Assembly (NCBI GenBank): GCA_024278715.1
Contig: JAJRSN010000163.1
Location: forward strand, 1-28,597
Reading direction: 5' to 3'
Length of the DNA stretch: 28,597 nt
Source of the DNA: Calditrichota bacterium
GTDB lineage: Bacteria > Calditrichota > Calditrichia > Calditrichales > Calditrichaceae
Positions 1 through 9,138 of this stretch are shown piece after piece; the first letter of the stretch is position 1; every line of letters starts with the position of its first letter. The notes beneath the pieces are model-generated. The model was not told where the DNA came from. It was given only the letters and a program-made list of their open reading frames with translations, and searched no databases. The translations under genes were made by a program, and so were the position numbers.

Positions 1-2219
1 ATCAGCTAATATTAGTTAATGATGCCAGCCGTCCTGTTAGAAGGGCTATCAATGATTTGATTTCAAGAACATTATTCGCTTTAATTGCAATGTTTGTTTT
101 ACTGTATATTGTATTAAAACGCTTGTATTTTACCTTTGTGATCATTTTAAGTATTGTATTGGCTGTTCTCACGGTATTTATTTTAATTAAATTCATGGGA
201 TATTCAATTAATCTGTTAACATTGGCGGGTCTGGCTTTAGGACTTGGTTTTATTGTTGATAATTCTATTCTCTCTTTTGATGCCATTGAACCGTTTAGCG
301 ATAAAAAACAAATTATAGAACACACTTCAAAAATAATTTTTCCTATCTTTGCCTCTATGCTTACCACGTTAGCCGCTTTATTGCCTTTTATTTTTCTTTC
401 AGGGAAAATGAGAATTTATTACATCTCTTTTGCTTTTGTGGTGGCAATAGCCTTGATTGCTTCTGTAATATTTTCCTTCACATTTATACCCGCATCTTAT
501 TGGCAGATTACTAAAAGGATAAAAAAGCCCCATAACAAAAATTTAATATCCAATAATATCATAAAACGGGTTTACCAAAAATTTTTATTGAAAATTCTGA
601 GATGGAAAAAACTCATTCTTATATTGTCTGTTTTGGCATTTGGCATACCTTTGTGGCTGCTGCCTCAAACATTAGAAGAAAAAACCAATAATAAATGGTC
701 CGAATACCCGATAAAAATTTATAATGGCACAATAGGCAGCCCTTTTTATCAAAAGGCGAGAGAATATATAGATCCTTTATTCGGCGGAGCGACTTATCTA
801 TTTTTTAAATACGTGCAACGTGGCGAACCCTGGAGGTGGTGGCGCGGAAACATGCTTTCGGTTTACATAAGAATGCCTCAAGGAAGCGATCTGGGAATCA
901 GTGAAAAAATTATCCTTGAATTTGAAAAAATAGCCCTGTCACAGCAGGGTATTGAAAAAACTGAAACAACAATTAGTCCTTCCTCCGCTTATTTAAGCGT
1001 CTCGTTTAAAAAGGAGTATGATTATTCTTATCTTCCGTATTATCTGAAAGAACTATTGATTCAAAGAGCCACTAAAGTGGGAGGCGTTTACATTTCTGTT
1101 TCCGGTTATGGCGATCCTTATGCAAGCGGATTTTACGGATCGGTTTCGCCTTTTAGAATAAAACTTACCGGTTATAACTATAATGAATTGAAAAATATCG
1201 CTTTACGTTTACAAAATGAATTGGAGAAAAATGTTCGCATTCGTAATGTTGATATTAATGCTCCGATCGGATTTCGGTTTGAACCTTTGTATGATTTACA
1301 GATGAATATAAATCGCCGTAAACTGGCAAACATTGGCTTAAAACCCGTTGACGTTATACCGTTAATTCGATTATATACAACAGAAACATTAACAGGCGAG
1401 CGGATAAAATTGGGTAATGAAGAAAAATATTTATCAATAAAATCCGTTTATTCTGACGGTTTACAATTGGATTCTTTTAAAAATATGTGGTTACAAGCGG
1501 CGAATCGTGCGCCATTCAGAATTAATCAATTTTCCGTTACTCGTAAACAGCCGGTAATGTCGGAAATACACCGCGAAAATCAGGAATACATTCGTATGTT
1601 GAGTTTTGATTATTTGGGACCTTATCGCTTTGGAGAGCAGTATTTGGATAATGTTTTAAAAGATTTTAAAATACCGATTGGATATAAAATATTCCCATTA
1701 CATTGGAGGAGAAAAACGGAAGGAAGTAATGATTTACTATTTATTATTCTTTTGGGATTGGTTTTTATTTACATGGTCACCGCTTCATTATACGAATCGT
1801 TTTTGGACCCTTTAATAATTTTTTTAACCATTCCCGCCGGCTTGATCGGTATTTTTGTCATCTTTTATCTGACGGATACAATTTTTAATAAATCAGCCTA
1901 TGTCGGCGTTTTGTTTATCAGCGGTATTGTGGTGAACAATTCGATTATTCTTGTGAGTAAATACCAAAATTTATTAAACGAAAGTAAGAATTTAATCAGA
2001 TCAATTGTTAAAGGAAGCGTACAGCATCTTAGACCGATATTCCTGACAACATTCACAACTATTTTAGGATTTCTGCCGATGATTGTTTTAGCCGATAAAA
2101 AAGCAAATGATCTCTGGTTTACGCTTGCCTTAACAGGTATCGGAGGAATGATTAGTTCATTATTATTCGTTTTATTCGTTTTGCCGGTTTTATATTTTTT
2201 ACTTCATAAACGCCAATAG
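1..2219 (+). CDS. RND-family efflux permease, 5' end outside window
   Basis: This is the C-terminal part of an inner-membrane RND transporter that would pump substrates out by proton exchange, with a periplasmic adaptor and an outer-membrane channel. The reading frame is open from position 3 at the left edge, so the gene starts upstream; a TTG at 57 lies within the open frame and is not a credible start. About 738 residues are visible of a family length near 1030. Seen: a hydrophobic block with the TM4 motif VDNS (about residues 85-88 of the visible part), a long porter/docking region, then a second helix block with a TM10 motif VVNNS (codons near 1930). In AcrB the TM4 pair is DD and TM10 has a Lys; here they are D-N and N, as in many uncharacterised HAE1-like pumps. 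Substrate class cannot be assigned. The gene looks more AT-rich by eye than the nuo block. No adaptor or channel gene follows it. Confidence 0.9.
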   Translation, partial: QLILVNDASRPVRRAINDLISRTLFALIAMFVLLYIVLKRLYFTFVIILSIVLAVLTVFILIKFMGYSINLLTLAGLALGLGFIVDNSILSFDAIEPFSDKKQIIEHTSKIIFPIFASMLTTLAALLPFIFLSGKMRIYYISFAFVVAIALIASVIFSFTFIPASYWQITKRIKKPHNKNLISNNIIKRVYQKFLLKILRWKKLILILSVLAFGIPLWLLPQTLEEKTNNKWSEYPIKIYNGTIGSPFYQKAREYIDPLFGGATYLFFKYVQRGEPWRWWRGNMLSVYIRMPQGSDLGISEKIILEFEKIALSQQGIEKTETTISPSSAYLSVSFKKEYDYSYLPYYLKELLIQRATKVGGVYISVSGYGDPYASGFYGSVSPFRIKLTGYNYNELKNIALRLQNELEKNVRIRNVDINAPIGFRFEPLYDLQMNINRRKLANIGLKPVDVIPLIRLYTTETLTGERIKLGNEEKYLSIKSVYSDGLQLDSFKNMWLQAANRAPFRINQFSVTRKQPVMSEIHRENQEYIRMLSFDYLGPYRFGEQYLDNVLKDFKIPIGYKIFPLHWRRKTEGSNDLLFIILLGLVFIYMVTASLYESFLDPLIIFLTIPAGLIGIFVIFYLTDTIFNKSAYVGVLFISGIVVNNSIILVSKYQNLLNESKNLIRSIVKGSVQHLRPIFLTTFTTILGFLPMIVLADKKANDLWFTLALTGIGGMISSLLFVLFVLPVLYFLLHKRQ

Positions 2220-2613
2220 TAATTGGTAAAAAATCAATATGACCTTAAAATGAATAACGTATTGCCGGAATGGGTGAAGCCGATTTTATGAAGAATGTTT
2301 TTAAATTTCTCGGCTGCGCCATTGTTAAACGCCAATCCGTAAAGCAAGCCTCCGAAACCGGTAATTTGGCGTTAATCTTCATATTTGCATATTTTTCTGA
2401 TTGCAATTTAACGGCAAAGGCGTTGTTGTCCCTCTGAAAAAGAAAAGAAGATTCTCTTTCCGCTCGTTGCTTCCCGCTTTTTGACCGACTGCCTTGTTTT
2501 ATCTTTTTTCTCCGATCTGTATCCGGAGCCGGAATTTCCCACTCTCATCTTCAAATCAATCGTTCGGTTATTCGCGCAATACAAAAGGATGCGTTGCGCT
2601 ATGTAAAACAAAC
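2220..2613. other. Intergenic region without a convincing gene
   Basis: This stretch lies between the RND permease stop and the promoter of the Xre-type gene. Reading frames here are short and lack start and ribosome-binding signals. A 45-codon minus-strand open stretch (2234-2371) has a protein-like composition but no start, and could be a gene remnant. No tRNA-like structure or clear terminator was seen. Confidence 0.5.
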
Positions 2614-2656
2614 TTGACAATTGGGCGAAAATTGTTTACAATGTGTAAAGCAAACT
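2603..2656. promoter_or_regulatory. Repeats flanking the promoter, possible autoregulator operator
   Basis: A 12-base direct repeat GTAAARCAAACT occurs at 2603-2614 and 2645-2656 (one mismatch), placed on both sides of the -35/-10 elements. The second copy also forms an imperfect inverted repeat with TTGTTTAC at 2632-2639 (partner GTAAAGCAA, 2645-2653), which covers the -10 box. This is the arrangement expected of an operator for the small DNA-binding protein encoded just downstream. Binding is inferred. Confidence 0.4.
2614..2642 (+). promoter_or_regulatory. Sigma70-type promoter of the xre-like operon
   Basis: A perfect -35 hexamer TTGACA (2614-2619) is followed after exactly 17 bases by TACAAT (2637-2642), one mismatch from the -10 consensus. 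Transcription would start near 2649, about 45 bases before the ATG of the regulator gene at 2694. This is the best promoter match in the window. Confidence 0.75.
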
Positions 2657-2693
2657 AAACATAAAGTAAAAAAAATTAACAACGGGATTTGTC

Positions 2694-2909
2694 ATGCGGT
2701 TAGGAAACAATTTGCGTCGCTGCCGTTTCGAAAAAGATGAAACCTCGCAGCACAAGCTGGCAGAAGCAATAGGCGTGACCAGACAGACCATTATTTCCAT
2801 CGAAAAGGGAAGATATGTGCCTTCGGCGTTGCTGGCGCTCAAAATAGCCCGATTTTTCGGCAAAGCGGTGGAAGAGATTTTTTTTATCATAGACGATAAT
2901 CAAGATTAA
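2694..2909 (+). CDS. Small Xre-family (Cro/C1-type HTH) transcriptional regulator
   Basis: The 71-residue protein is essentially one HTH_3 domain. Residues about 19-39 form the helix-turn-helix (LAEAIGVTRQTIISIEKG), followed by the usual family tail, with the PSALLALKIARFFG stretch and a VEEIF end. This matches the YozG-like group of one-domain regulators, which commonly sit beside a small multi-spanning membrane protein, as here. The start ATG follows only a weak ribosome-binding site (ACGGGA). It lies 27 bases upstream of the membrane protein gene and both are read from the promoter at 2614. It probably represses its own operon through the repeats overlapping that promoter; this is an inference. 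No ligand-binding or protease domain is present. Confidence 0.88.
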   Translation: MRLGNNLRRCRFEKDETSQHKLAEAIGVTRQTIISIEKGRYVPSALLALKIARFFGKAVEEIFFIIDDNQD

Positions 2910-2936
2910 GAAAAGCAGGAAAAAGGAGATCGCAAA

Positions 2937-3413
2937 ATGAACATCAAAGTTTTTTTACTCATCGTTCTTTTGTTGGCGGCGCTGTTCTTTTGGATTCTTC
3001 CCAAAACCAAACTTTCCGAAAAAATGAAGATGAGCGTTACTCTGTTTTACGTTATTAATGTGATAGGAATTGTGTTTGGCGTTCTGGGATTGGTTCTTAC
3101 CTTTCTGATGCAGGACCTGATTATGAATAAACATTATTTTGAACTGATTTTGCTGCCCGTGTTCTTTATCTATTTGTATGTCGGCATGTTGTTTAAAGTT
3201 AAGGGCAGCGATGAGCTTTTTGACGAAAAACAGAACTGGAACATGACTCAGGCGGCGGCGCTTACCTTTCCGGCGACCATTGTTGCCGTGTTTTTTATTT
3301 ACGCCATGTACAAAGAGGGAATATTAACCGGCAATGTTTTTTTTCCGGTATTTCTGTTTTTTTCGTTAGCCGTTTATTCTGCGGGTTCTATTTATTATTT
3401 CAGAAAAAATTAG
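2937..3413 (+). CDS. Small integral membrane protein, co-transcribed with the Xre regulator
   Basis: The 158-residue protein has about five hydrophobic segments (residues roughly 4-22, 34-58, 69-87, 107-125 and 133-153). It has a short loop with charged residues (KVKGSDELFDEKQNW) between the third and fourth. There is no recognisable catalytic motif and I do not recognise the family. It is preceded by a strong ribosome-binding site AAAGGAG (2922-2928) at ideal spacing to the ATG. Its position behind a one-domain Xre regulator matches a common regulator plus membrane protein pair whose function is mostly unknown. No terminator is seen directly behind it except the hairpin at 3555, which may serve both strands. 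Confidence 0.75.
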   Translation: MNIKVFLLIVLLLAALFFWILPKTKLSEKMKMSVTLFYVINVIGIVFGVLGLVLTFLMQDLIMNKHYFELILLPVFFIYLYVGMLFKVKGSDELFDEKQNWNMTQAAALTFPATIVAVFFIYAMYKEGILTGNVFFPVFLFFSLAVYSAGSIYYFRKN

Positions 3414-3554
3414 TTCGGGCAACTCAATAAACGGATTGCCTGGGCGGAGTTAAGCAGATTGAACGGAAGACGGTCGGCAGCGGGTTGTGTAACCGGAGAA
3501 GGATAAACGCTTTTTTTAAAACAGAGAAAAATCCTTTGCCGTTTTAAAACAGAA

Positions 3555-3586
3555 AACCCGTGTCCCGCCTTGGCGGGACACGGGTT
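3555..3586 (-). terminator. Rho-independent terminator of the nuo operon
   Basis: A perfect 15-base-pair GC-rich inverted repeat (AACCCGTGTCCCGCC, 3555-3569; partner 3572-3586) with a 2-base spacer lies 22 bases beyond the nuoN stop. Read on the minus strand it is followed by TTTT and a further T-rich stretch. It may also stop plus-strand transcription from the membrane protein gene at 2937, although the plus side has only a short T run. Confidence 0.8.
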
Positions 3587-3608
3587 GAACTTTTAAAGGG
3601 TCGTAAAT

Positions 3609-5072
3609 TTAGCGCAGAATATTAAATGAAATCTCCGTCAGCCTTAAAACCGGATTCCAGTAAATCCCGAAAAGCACGGTAGGAACAAGCATCAAAGTCA
3701 GCAATACCTTGTCGTAAAGAGAAACGGGAATATCGACCTGCGTTTCGGTAGTACGTAAAAACATTTCGCGCACGATATTGGCGTAGTAGTACAACGAGAT
3801 AACGCTGTTCAAAACGCCGAGCAAGGCTAACACATACCAATCGGCTTTGACCACTGCGGAAAACAGATAAAATTTTCCGATAAAACCGGCTAACGGCGGC
3901 AGCCCGGTCAATGAGAAAAGGAAGATCGCCATGGAAACCGCGGTATAAGGTGCCCGGTAACCCAGCCCTTTAAAGGCATCAATTTCTTCGCTGCCCAACT
4001 TTTGAGTCATTATGATAATAACCCAGAATGCGCCGAAGTTCATGAACAGGTAAACAATCAGGTAAAACAGAATCGCCTGATAGCCCTGAGCGTTAAACAC
4101 GACCATAGCCATAATCATGTAGCCGGCGTGTGCAATGGAAGAGTAAGCCATCAATCGTTTAATGTTTGTCTGGCGCAGCGCCACAACGTTTCCCAGGGTC
4201 ATGGTCAGTACGGCAAGAACGGCTAACAGCATGGGAATATGCACCTGTAAATTCTGCAAAAACGAGAGCGCGGCTCCGGGCGCGGAATGAGAAACCACGG
4301 TGGTAAAAAAGCGAATCAAAACAGCTATTCCGGCAGCCTTGGGACCTACCGAAAGGAAAGCTGTAATCGGGGTGGGCGCGCCTTCGTAAACATCCGGCAG
4401 CCAAAAATGGAACGGCACCATGGCAATTTTGTAACCCAGACCAGCTAAAATCAAAATCATTACAATAAAGAAGGCAGCCTGCTGCGGCGGATTGGCAAGT
4501 AAAGCCTGTTGAATTTTGAACAGGTTTGTCTGTCCGGTCATTCCGTAAAGATAAGAAAAGCCAAACGCCATCACTCCGGTGCTTGTTGCTGCGTAAAGAA
4601 TGTATTTTAACGAACCTTCGTTCGATAGCAGATTGCGTTTGGTAAAGCCGGCGAGAACGTATGACATCAATCCGACCAGTTCCATGGCGAGTATAATCAT
4701 CAAGATGTCGTTAACCCCTGCCATCAGAAACATGCCCAGCGTGGTGATTAGTAAAAGCATGTAATATTCGGATTTTGTTTTAATAAAGGGCAGCGAAAAC
4801 AGGATAATGACGGTCGTTGAGACGGCGATAATCAATTTGATCAGCACTGCCATGGAGTCAACGACTAACATGCCATGGAAGATTTCACTGGCGGATAGCC
4901 GGTATTGTTGAAAAATTAAGAATGTGCTTATGATCAGTGCAGCCGCCGACAGAAATCCCGTCCAGATTTTCCGCTCCTCTTTCAGAAGCAAATCAACGAT
5001 AATGATTATTAATATTGCTGCACTTAAAAACAATTCCGGTACAAAGTACGATAAACTACTCAAGTTATCCAT
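3609..5072 (-). CDS. nuoN: NADH-quinone oxidoreductase subunit N
   Basis: NuoN is one of three antiporter-like membrane subunits of complex I that translocate protons. The 487-residue length is normal. Conserved charged residues for ion transfer are visible: Glu131 in the AMELVG segment (TM5), Lys215 before the VPFHFWLPD motif, Lys245 in GPKAAG, and Lys400 in GFIGKFYLF. The family motif LMAYSSIAHAGYM is present near residue 307. About 13-14 membrane helices are expected. The ATG is preceded by AAAGGAAA. It is the last gene of the operon, 29 bases behind nuoM, and a strong hairpin follows it. Confidence 0.97.
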   Translation of the reverse strand: MDNLSSLSYFVPELFLSAAILIIIIVDLLLKEERKIWTGFLSAAALIISTFLIFQQYRLSASEIFHGMLVVDSMAVLIKLIIAVSTTVIILFSLPFIKTKSEYYMLLLITTLGMFLMAGVNDILMIILAMELVGLMSYVLAGFTKRNLLSNEGSLKYILYAATSTGVMAFGFSYLYGMTGQTNLFKIQQALLANPPQQAAFFIVMILILAGLGYKIAMVPFHFWLPDVYEGAPTPITAFLSVGPKAAGIAVLIRFFTTVVSHSAPGAALSFLQNLQVHIPMLLAVLAVLTMTLGNVVALRQTNIKRLMAYSSIAHAGYMIMAMVVFNAQGYQAILFYLIVYLFMNFGAFWVIIIMTQKLGSEEIDAFKGLGYRAPYTAVSMAIFLFSLTGLPPLAGFIGKFYLFSAVVKADWYVLALLGVLNSVISLYYYANIVREMFLRTTETQVDIPVSLYDKVLLTLMLVPTVLFGIYWNPVLRLTEISFNILR

Positions 5073-5101
5073 AGGTCCAATTTCCTTTTAGCCAACCACA
5101 A

Positions 5102-6607
5102 TTACGGAATTAGGTTAATTAAATGGGTCATCGATGCGCGAAATAGATTCAGAATCGGAATCGGATAGATGCCAAACAGAATAACCAGAATTCCAAGGGG
5201 AACCAAAGTGAACAGTTCGCGACCGCTAATTTCGGAAATGTTTTCGTATTTTGGATTCAATTTACCCAAGAACACACGCTGCACGGTCCACAAAATGTAA
5301 GATGCGGTAACGATAATGCCCAACACGGCAAGAATAGTAAGCGTTCTGTAAACACTAAACGTGCCGATGAAAACCATAACTTCGGCAATAAATCCTGTCA
5401 TTCCGGGCAGACCGAGAGCGGCAAAAAAAGCTAAAGTGGCTACGCCCGCGAAAATCGGCATTTTTACGGCAAGACCGCCAAAGCCTGCAATTTCGCGATG
5501 ATGAGCGCGATCGTAAATTACGCCCACTAACAAGAAGAGCATAGCGGTGATCATACCGTGGCTGAACATTTGAAAAAGAGCGCCGTTCATTCCGGCATCG
5601 GTAAAAGTGGACATTCCCAACAAAACAAATCCCATGTGCGAAACACTGGAATATGCCACCATTTTCTTAAGGTCTTTTTGCGCCATGGCGACAAAAGCCC
5701 CGTAAAGAATGTTGATAACGCCAAGCACAGCGAGCATGTACGATGTTTTAACCGCCACATCCGGAAAAATGGGATAACTGATGCGGAAGAGTCCGTAGGT
5801 TCCCATCTTTAATAAAATTCCGGCAAGGATTACGCTGATAGCGGTGGGTGCTTCCACGTGCGCGTCGGGTAACCATGTGTGGAACGGAAAAATAGGCACT
5901 TTAATGGCAAATCCGATGAACAACAATATATACAACCAAAGGCGAACGTCAACGCCAAGCAGCCAACCGGAATGATTGCTTTGGTTCATCATGTGCAGCA
6001 TGTTAAAGGTGTGTCCGCCGGTAACGGGATCTTTAACGTTAAAATAAAGCGCCAACATGACGATCAGCATCAAAACCGATCCGAGCAAAGTATATAAAAA
6101 GAATTTAATCGCGGCATATTCCCGACGCGGACCGCCCCAGATACCGATTAAAAAGTACATCGGTAACAACATTACTTCCCAAAAGATGTAAAACAGGAAA
6201 AAATCGAGTGAAACAAAAACACCCAGCATTCCGGTTTCCAATAGCAGGAATAAAGCAAAATAGCCTTTTACGGCTTTGTTAATATTCCATGATGCTATAA
6301 TTGCCAGAAAACTGAGCAGCGTTGTCAACCAAACCATGGGGAAACTCAGTCCGTCCACACCAATAAAGTATTCGATATTGTAAGCGGGAATCCACTTAAA
6401 ATGTTGAACAAACTGGAATTGAGCTTCATTGTTTATGCCGCTCATTGTGTAGTTGAATTGTCCCCACATGTAGGTTGCCAAAACAAAGGGAATAAAAGTA
6501 ATGACGGCAGAGACGATTTTAACCGCTTTTTCATTTTGTCTGGGAATAAGAAGCACGATTAAGGCGCCAAAAACCGGTATAAATGTAACAAGGCTAAGCA
6601 ATCCCAT
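5102..6607 (-). CDS. nuoM: NADH-quinone oxidoreductase subunit M
   Basis: NuoM is the middle antiporter-like subunit of the proton-pumping arm. The protein has 501 residues, as usual. Key residues are intact: Glu144 (FWEVMLLPMYFLIG), Lys236 (AIKVPIFPFHTWLPDAH), Lys267 in the broken helix (GILLKMGTYG) and Glu409 in TM12 (GFIAEVMVF). A good ribosome-binding site (AGGAG) precedes the ATG. The 157-base gap between nuoL and nuoM (6608-6764) is the largest inside the operon. It holds no ORF and shows no clear terminator or promoter. Confidence 0.97.
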   Translation of the reverse strand: MGLLSLVTFIPVFGALIVLLIPRQNEKAVKIVSAVITFIPFVLATYMWGQFNYTMSGINNEAQFQFVQHFKWIPAYNIEYFIGVDGLSFPMVWLTTLLSFLAIIASWNINKAVKGYFALFLLLETGMLGVFVSLDFFLFYIFWEVMLLPMYFLIGIWGGPRREYAAIKFFLYTLLGSVLMLIVMLALYFNVKDPVTGGHTFNMLHMMNQSNHSGWLLGVDVRLWLYILLFIGFAIKVPIFPFHTWLPDAHVEAPTAISVILAGILLKMGTYGLFRISYPIFPDVAVKTSYMLAVLGVINILYGAFVAMAQKDLKKMVAYSSVSHMGFVLLGMSTFTDAGMNGALFQMFSHGMITAMLFLLVGVIYDRAHHREIAGFGGLAVKMPIFAGVATLAFFAALGLPGMTGFIAEVMVFIGTFSVYRTLTILAVLGIIVTASYILWTVQRVFLGKLNPKYENISEISGRELFTLVPLGILVILFGIYPIPILNLFRASMTHLINLIP

Positions 6608-6764
6608 AAACCTGACTCCTATTTATCTCTTTCCAATTCAAACCGTTAATTATCTTTCTTAATTACAAACCCGGAGTTCTTCGACCGCTATGCCGCTTGG
6701 AATAACGTTCCGGGATTTATTTCCGAAATTCTCGTTTACTGCTTTAAATATTGCCTTCAATTGT

Positions 6765-8810
6765 TTAAATCAACACCGTAACAATAATCAACACCAATCC
6801 GGCAAGCGCTCCTAAAATGTAGTATTGCACCTGACCGGTCTGAATTTTCCGTACGCTCTGTCCCACATCCTGGGTTAAATCGCCGACGGCGTTAACCAGA
6901 CCGTCGATGAATCCCAAATCAAACCTTCCGGTAAAGGATGAAAAATGACGCATAATGAATGCGGAACCGTTCACAATTCCATCGATAACGTGAAAATCGA
7001 ACCACGCCAAAATGTTGTTCCAGGCTAACAAACCTTTAACCACAGTAGCGTTGTACAATTCGTCAAAAAAGTATTTATGATAAGACAATGTGTATAAGGG
7101 TTTTATTTTTTCCGTCAGAGCTTCAACATCAACCTTTTTCCAGAAGTAAAACAGAAAAGCCAGTGCAATACCGGTCAATGCGAACAGAATGGAAATCATC
7201 ATTCCGTTTACATGGGCTGAATGTTCGATCTGTTCCGAAATTTCCAATACGGGATAACCCAATTGCGCGCTGACCGCGGACGCCGGTTTTTCGATTAGCT
7301 GTTCGTACCAGCCCTGTTCCGCGCTTATGGGATTGAACGAAGGCAGCGTGTAAAAAATAAAAATGCTCAGTGAGGCTAAAACCATTAAAGGCACTGTCAT
7401 CACTTTTGGGCTTTCGTGAATGTGTTCGTACAAATCGGGACGTTTAGGTTCGCCGTAAAAGGTTTTGATGACCACTCGGAACATGTAAAACGCCGTAATA
7501 ATAGCCGCCGTAAAACCAAAGAAAGGAAGTAAATAATGGACCGGATTAGACTGACTCATGGCAAAAGCAAGAGTTCCGCCTAAAATTGCGTCTTTGCTTA
7601 AAAATCCGGAGAAGAAGGGGATACCGGAAATTGCCAGAGTAAAGACCAAAAAGGTAATGTAAGTAGCCGGCATTTTATTTTTAAATCCGCCCATCAAACG
7701 GATGTCGTTGGGGTCTTCGTGAACGTGCGTTTTTTCCATGGCGTGATGCATGGCGTGGATTACCGAACCGGAACCCAGGAACAGACCGGCTTTAAACATG
7801 GCATGAGTAACCAGGTGGAAAAAACCGGCTGAATAAGCGCCCACGCCCATTGCCATGATCATGTACCCAAGCTGACTGATGGTGGAATAAGCCAGCACGC
7901 GTTTAATATCGTTTTGAGTGATGGCGATGGTTGCGGCAAAAAGTGCGGTAAAACCGCCGATATAAGCGACCACCAACATGGCGTCGAATGAAAGCATGAA
8001 CGAAATCCGAGCCACAAGATAGACGCCGGCTGCTACCATGGTTGCGGCGTGTATTAAAGCGCTAACAGGGGTGGGGCCCTCCATGGCGTCCGGCAGCCAT
8101 ACGTGCAACGGAAACTGAGCCGACTTCCCTATAGCTCCACAAAACAAGAGAATTCCCGCAGCAGTGAGTAAACCGCCGCTCAATTTTCCCTGAACCACGC
8201 CCTGATAAACATCAGATAAATTAAAACTTCCGATGGCTGTAAACACAACCAACAGACCCAATAAAAATCCGAAATCGCCGATGCGGTTTGTAATAAACGC
8301 TTTCTTACCGGCATTGGCGGCTGAATCTTTCTCAAAATAATAGCCGATCAACAGGTAGGAACAAATTCCCACCAATTCCCACATGACAAAAATGCCGAAT
8401 AAATTGTCGAACAAAACCAGACCCAGCATCGAAAAGCTAAAGAGCGACAGGTAGGCAAAAAAACGGTTGTATAAGGGATCTCCCGCCATGTAACCTATGG
8501 AATAGATGTGAACCAGAAAACTCACCGTTGTAACAACCATGAGCATGACAATTGCAAAATTATCGATATAAATTCCCATATCGATTTTGAACTGCCCGAT
8601 GTTAATCCATGGCACGGAGGCGGTTACCTGAAAGTCCGGCGAGTAATTTGATAACATTCTGATAAACAGAATCAAAGACAGAGCAAAGGAGATTCCGATC
8701 GCAGAAACCGAGACCCAATCGCCCTTACGGGGTAGTCGTTTACCAAGAAAAATCTGAATTGTAAACGCCAGTAGAGGCAGTAACCAGATATAAAGCGCAA
8801 GCGTAATCAT
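6765..8810 (-). CDS. nuoL: NADH-quinone oxidoreductase subunit L
   Basis: NuoL is the distal antiporter-like subunit of complex I. At 681 residues it is longer than NuoM and NuoN because of the C-terminal lateral helix that lies along the membrane arm; a matching extension with helices is present from about residue 560 on. Conserved residues seen: Glu145 (MWELVGICSYLLIGYY), Lys229 (GKSAQFPLHVWLPDAMEGPT), His254, Lys340 (THAMFKAGLFL) and Lys406 (FLSKDAIL). A histidine-rich loop (HAMHHAMEKTHVHED, about 352-366) follows the SGSVIH motif, as in many NuoL proteins. The ribosome-binding site AGGAGAAAA is good. It lies 22 bases behind nuoK. Confidence 0.97.
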   Translation of the reverse strand: MITLALYIWLLPLLAFTIQIFLGKRLPRKGDWVSVSAIGISFALSLILFIRMLSNYSPDFQVTASVPWINIGQFKIDMGIYIDNFAIVMLMVVTTVSFLVHIYSIGYMAGDPLYNRFFAYLSLFSFSMLGLVLFDNLFGIFVMWELVGICSYLLIGYYFEKDSAANAGKKAFITNRIGDFGFLLGLLVVFTAIGSFNLSDVYQGVVQGKLSGGLLTAAGILLFCGAIGKSAQFPLHVWLPDAMEGPTPVSALIHAATMVAAGVYLVARISFMLSFDAMLVVAYIGGFTALFAATIAITQNDIKRVLAYSTISQLGYMIMAMGVGAYSAGFFHLVTHAMFKAGLFLGSGSVIHAMHHAMEKTHVHEDPNDIRLMGGFKNKMPATYITFLVFTLAISGIPFFSGFLSKDAILGGTLAFAMSQSNPVHYLLPFFGFTAAIITAFYMFRVVIKTFYGEPKRPDLYEHIHESPKVMTVPLMVLASLSIFIFYTLPSFNPISAEQGWYEQLIEKPASAVSAQLGYPVLEISEQIEHSAHVNGMMISILFALTGIALAFLFYFWKKVDVEALTEKIKPLYTLSYHKYFFDELYNATVVKGLLAWNNILAWFDFHVIDGIVNGSAFIMRHFSSFTGRFDLGFIDGLVNAVGDLTQDVGQSVRKIQTGQVQYYILGALAGLVLIIVTVLI

Positions 8811-8832
8811 ATTTTCTCCTGCAATCGCTTTA

Positions 8833-9138
8833 TTAGTGTTTCATTTTATTCAATTGTGTCACGTCCACAGTGGCTTTCATACGATAAATATTCAAAATAA
8901 TAGCCAGAGCAATCGCCGCTTCGGCTGCCGCAAGAATAATCACAAAAATAGAGATAATTTGACCGTGGATGCCCGTATCGACAAATTTGGCGAAAGCAAT
9001 AAAATTAATGTTAACCGAATTTAGCACCAGCTCGATGCCCATTAAAATTCCGACGGCATTTTTTTTGTAAACAATGGTAAAAATACCAAGCACAAAAACT
9101 ATTGCTCCGACAATCAAATAAGGAATTATTGAATTCAT
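8833..9138 (-). CDS. nuoK: NADH-quinone oxidoreductase subunit K
   Basis: NuoK is a three-helix MrpC-like subunit in the proton path between NuoJ and NuoN. It has the typical length (101 residues), and both buried glutamates needed for proton transfer are present: Glu36 (MGIELVLNSVNINF) and Glu73 (AAAEAAIALAI). Its ATG overlaps the nuoJ stop by four bases (ATGA, 9135-9138), so translation is probably coupled. Confidence 0.97.
   Translation of the reverse strand: MNSIIPYLIVGAIVFVLGIFTIVYKKNAVGILMGIELVLNSVNINFIAFAKFVDTGIHGQIISIFVIILAAAEAAIALAIILNIYRMKATVDVTQLNKMKH

Noticed and set aside
2234..2371. A 45-codon minus-strand open stretch with protein-like composition (contains ITGFGGLLYGLAFNNG)
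   Set aside because: It has no start codon with a ribosome-binding site, is closed by a stop at both ends, and matches no family I know; it could be a gene remnant but cannot be supported.
2408..2620. Minus-strand 70-codon ORF upstream of the Xre-type gene
   Set aside because: It is Arg/Ser/Lys-rich with no recognisable domain, and its 5' end overlaps the strong plus-strand promoter; likely chance.
6608..6764. The 157-base gap between nuoL and nuoM, considered as a site for an internal promoter or lost gene
   Set aside because: No ORF, hairpin or promoter pair could be made out; both flanking genes are intact and normally ordered.
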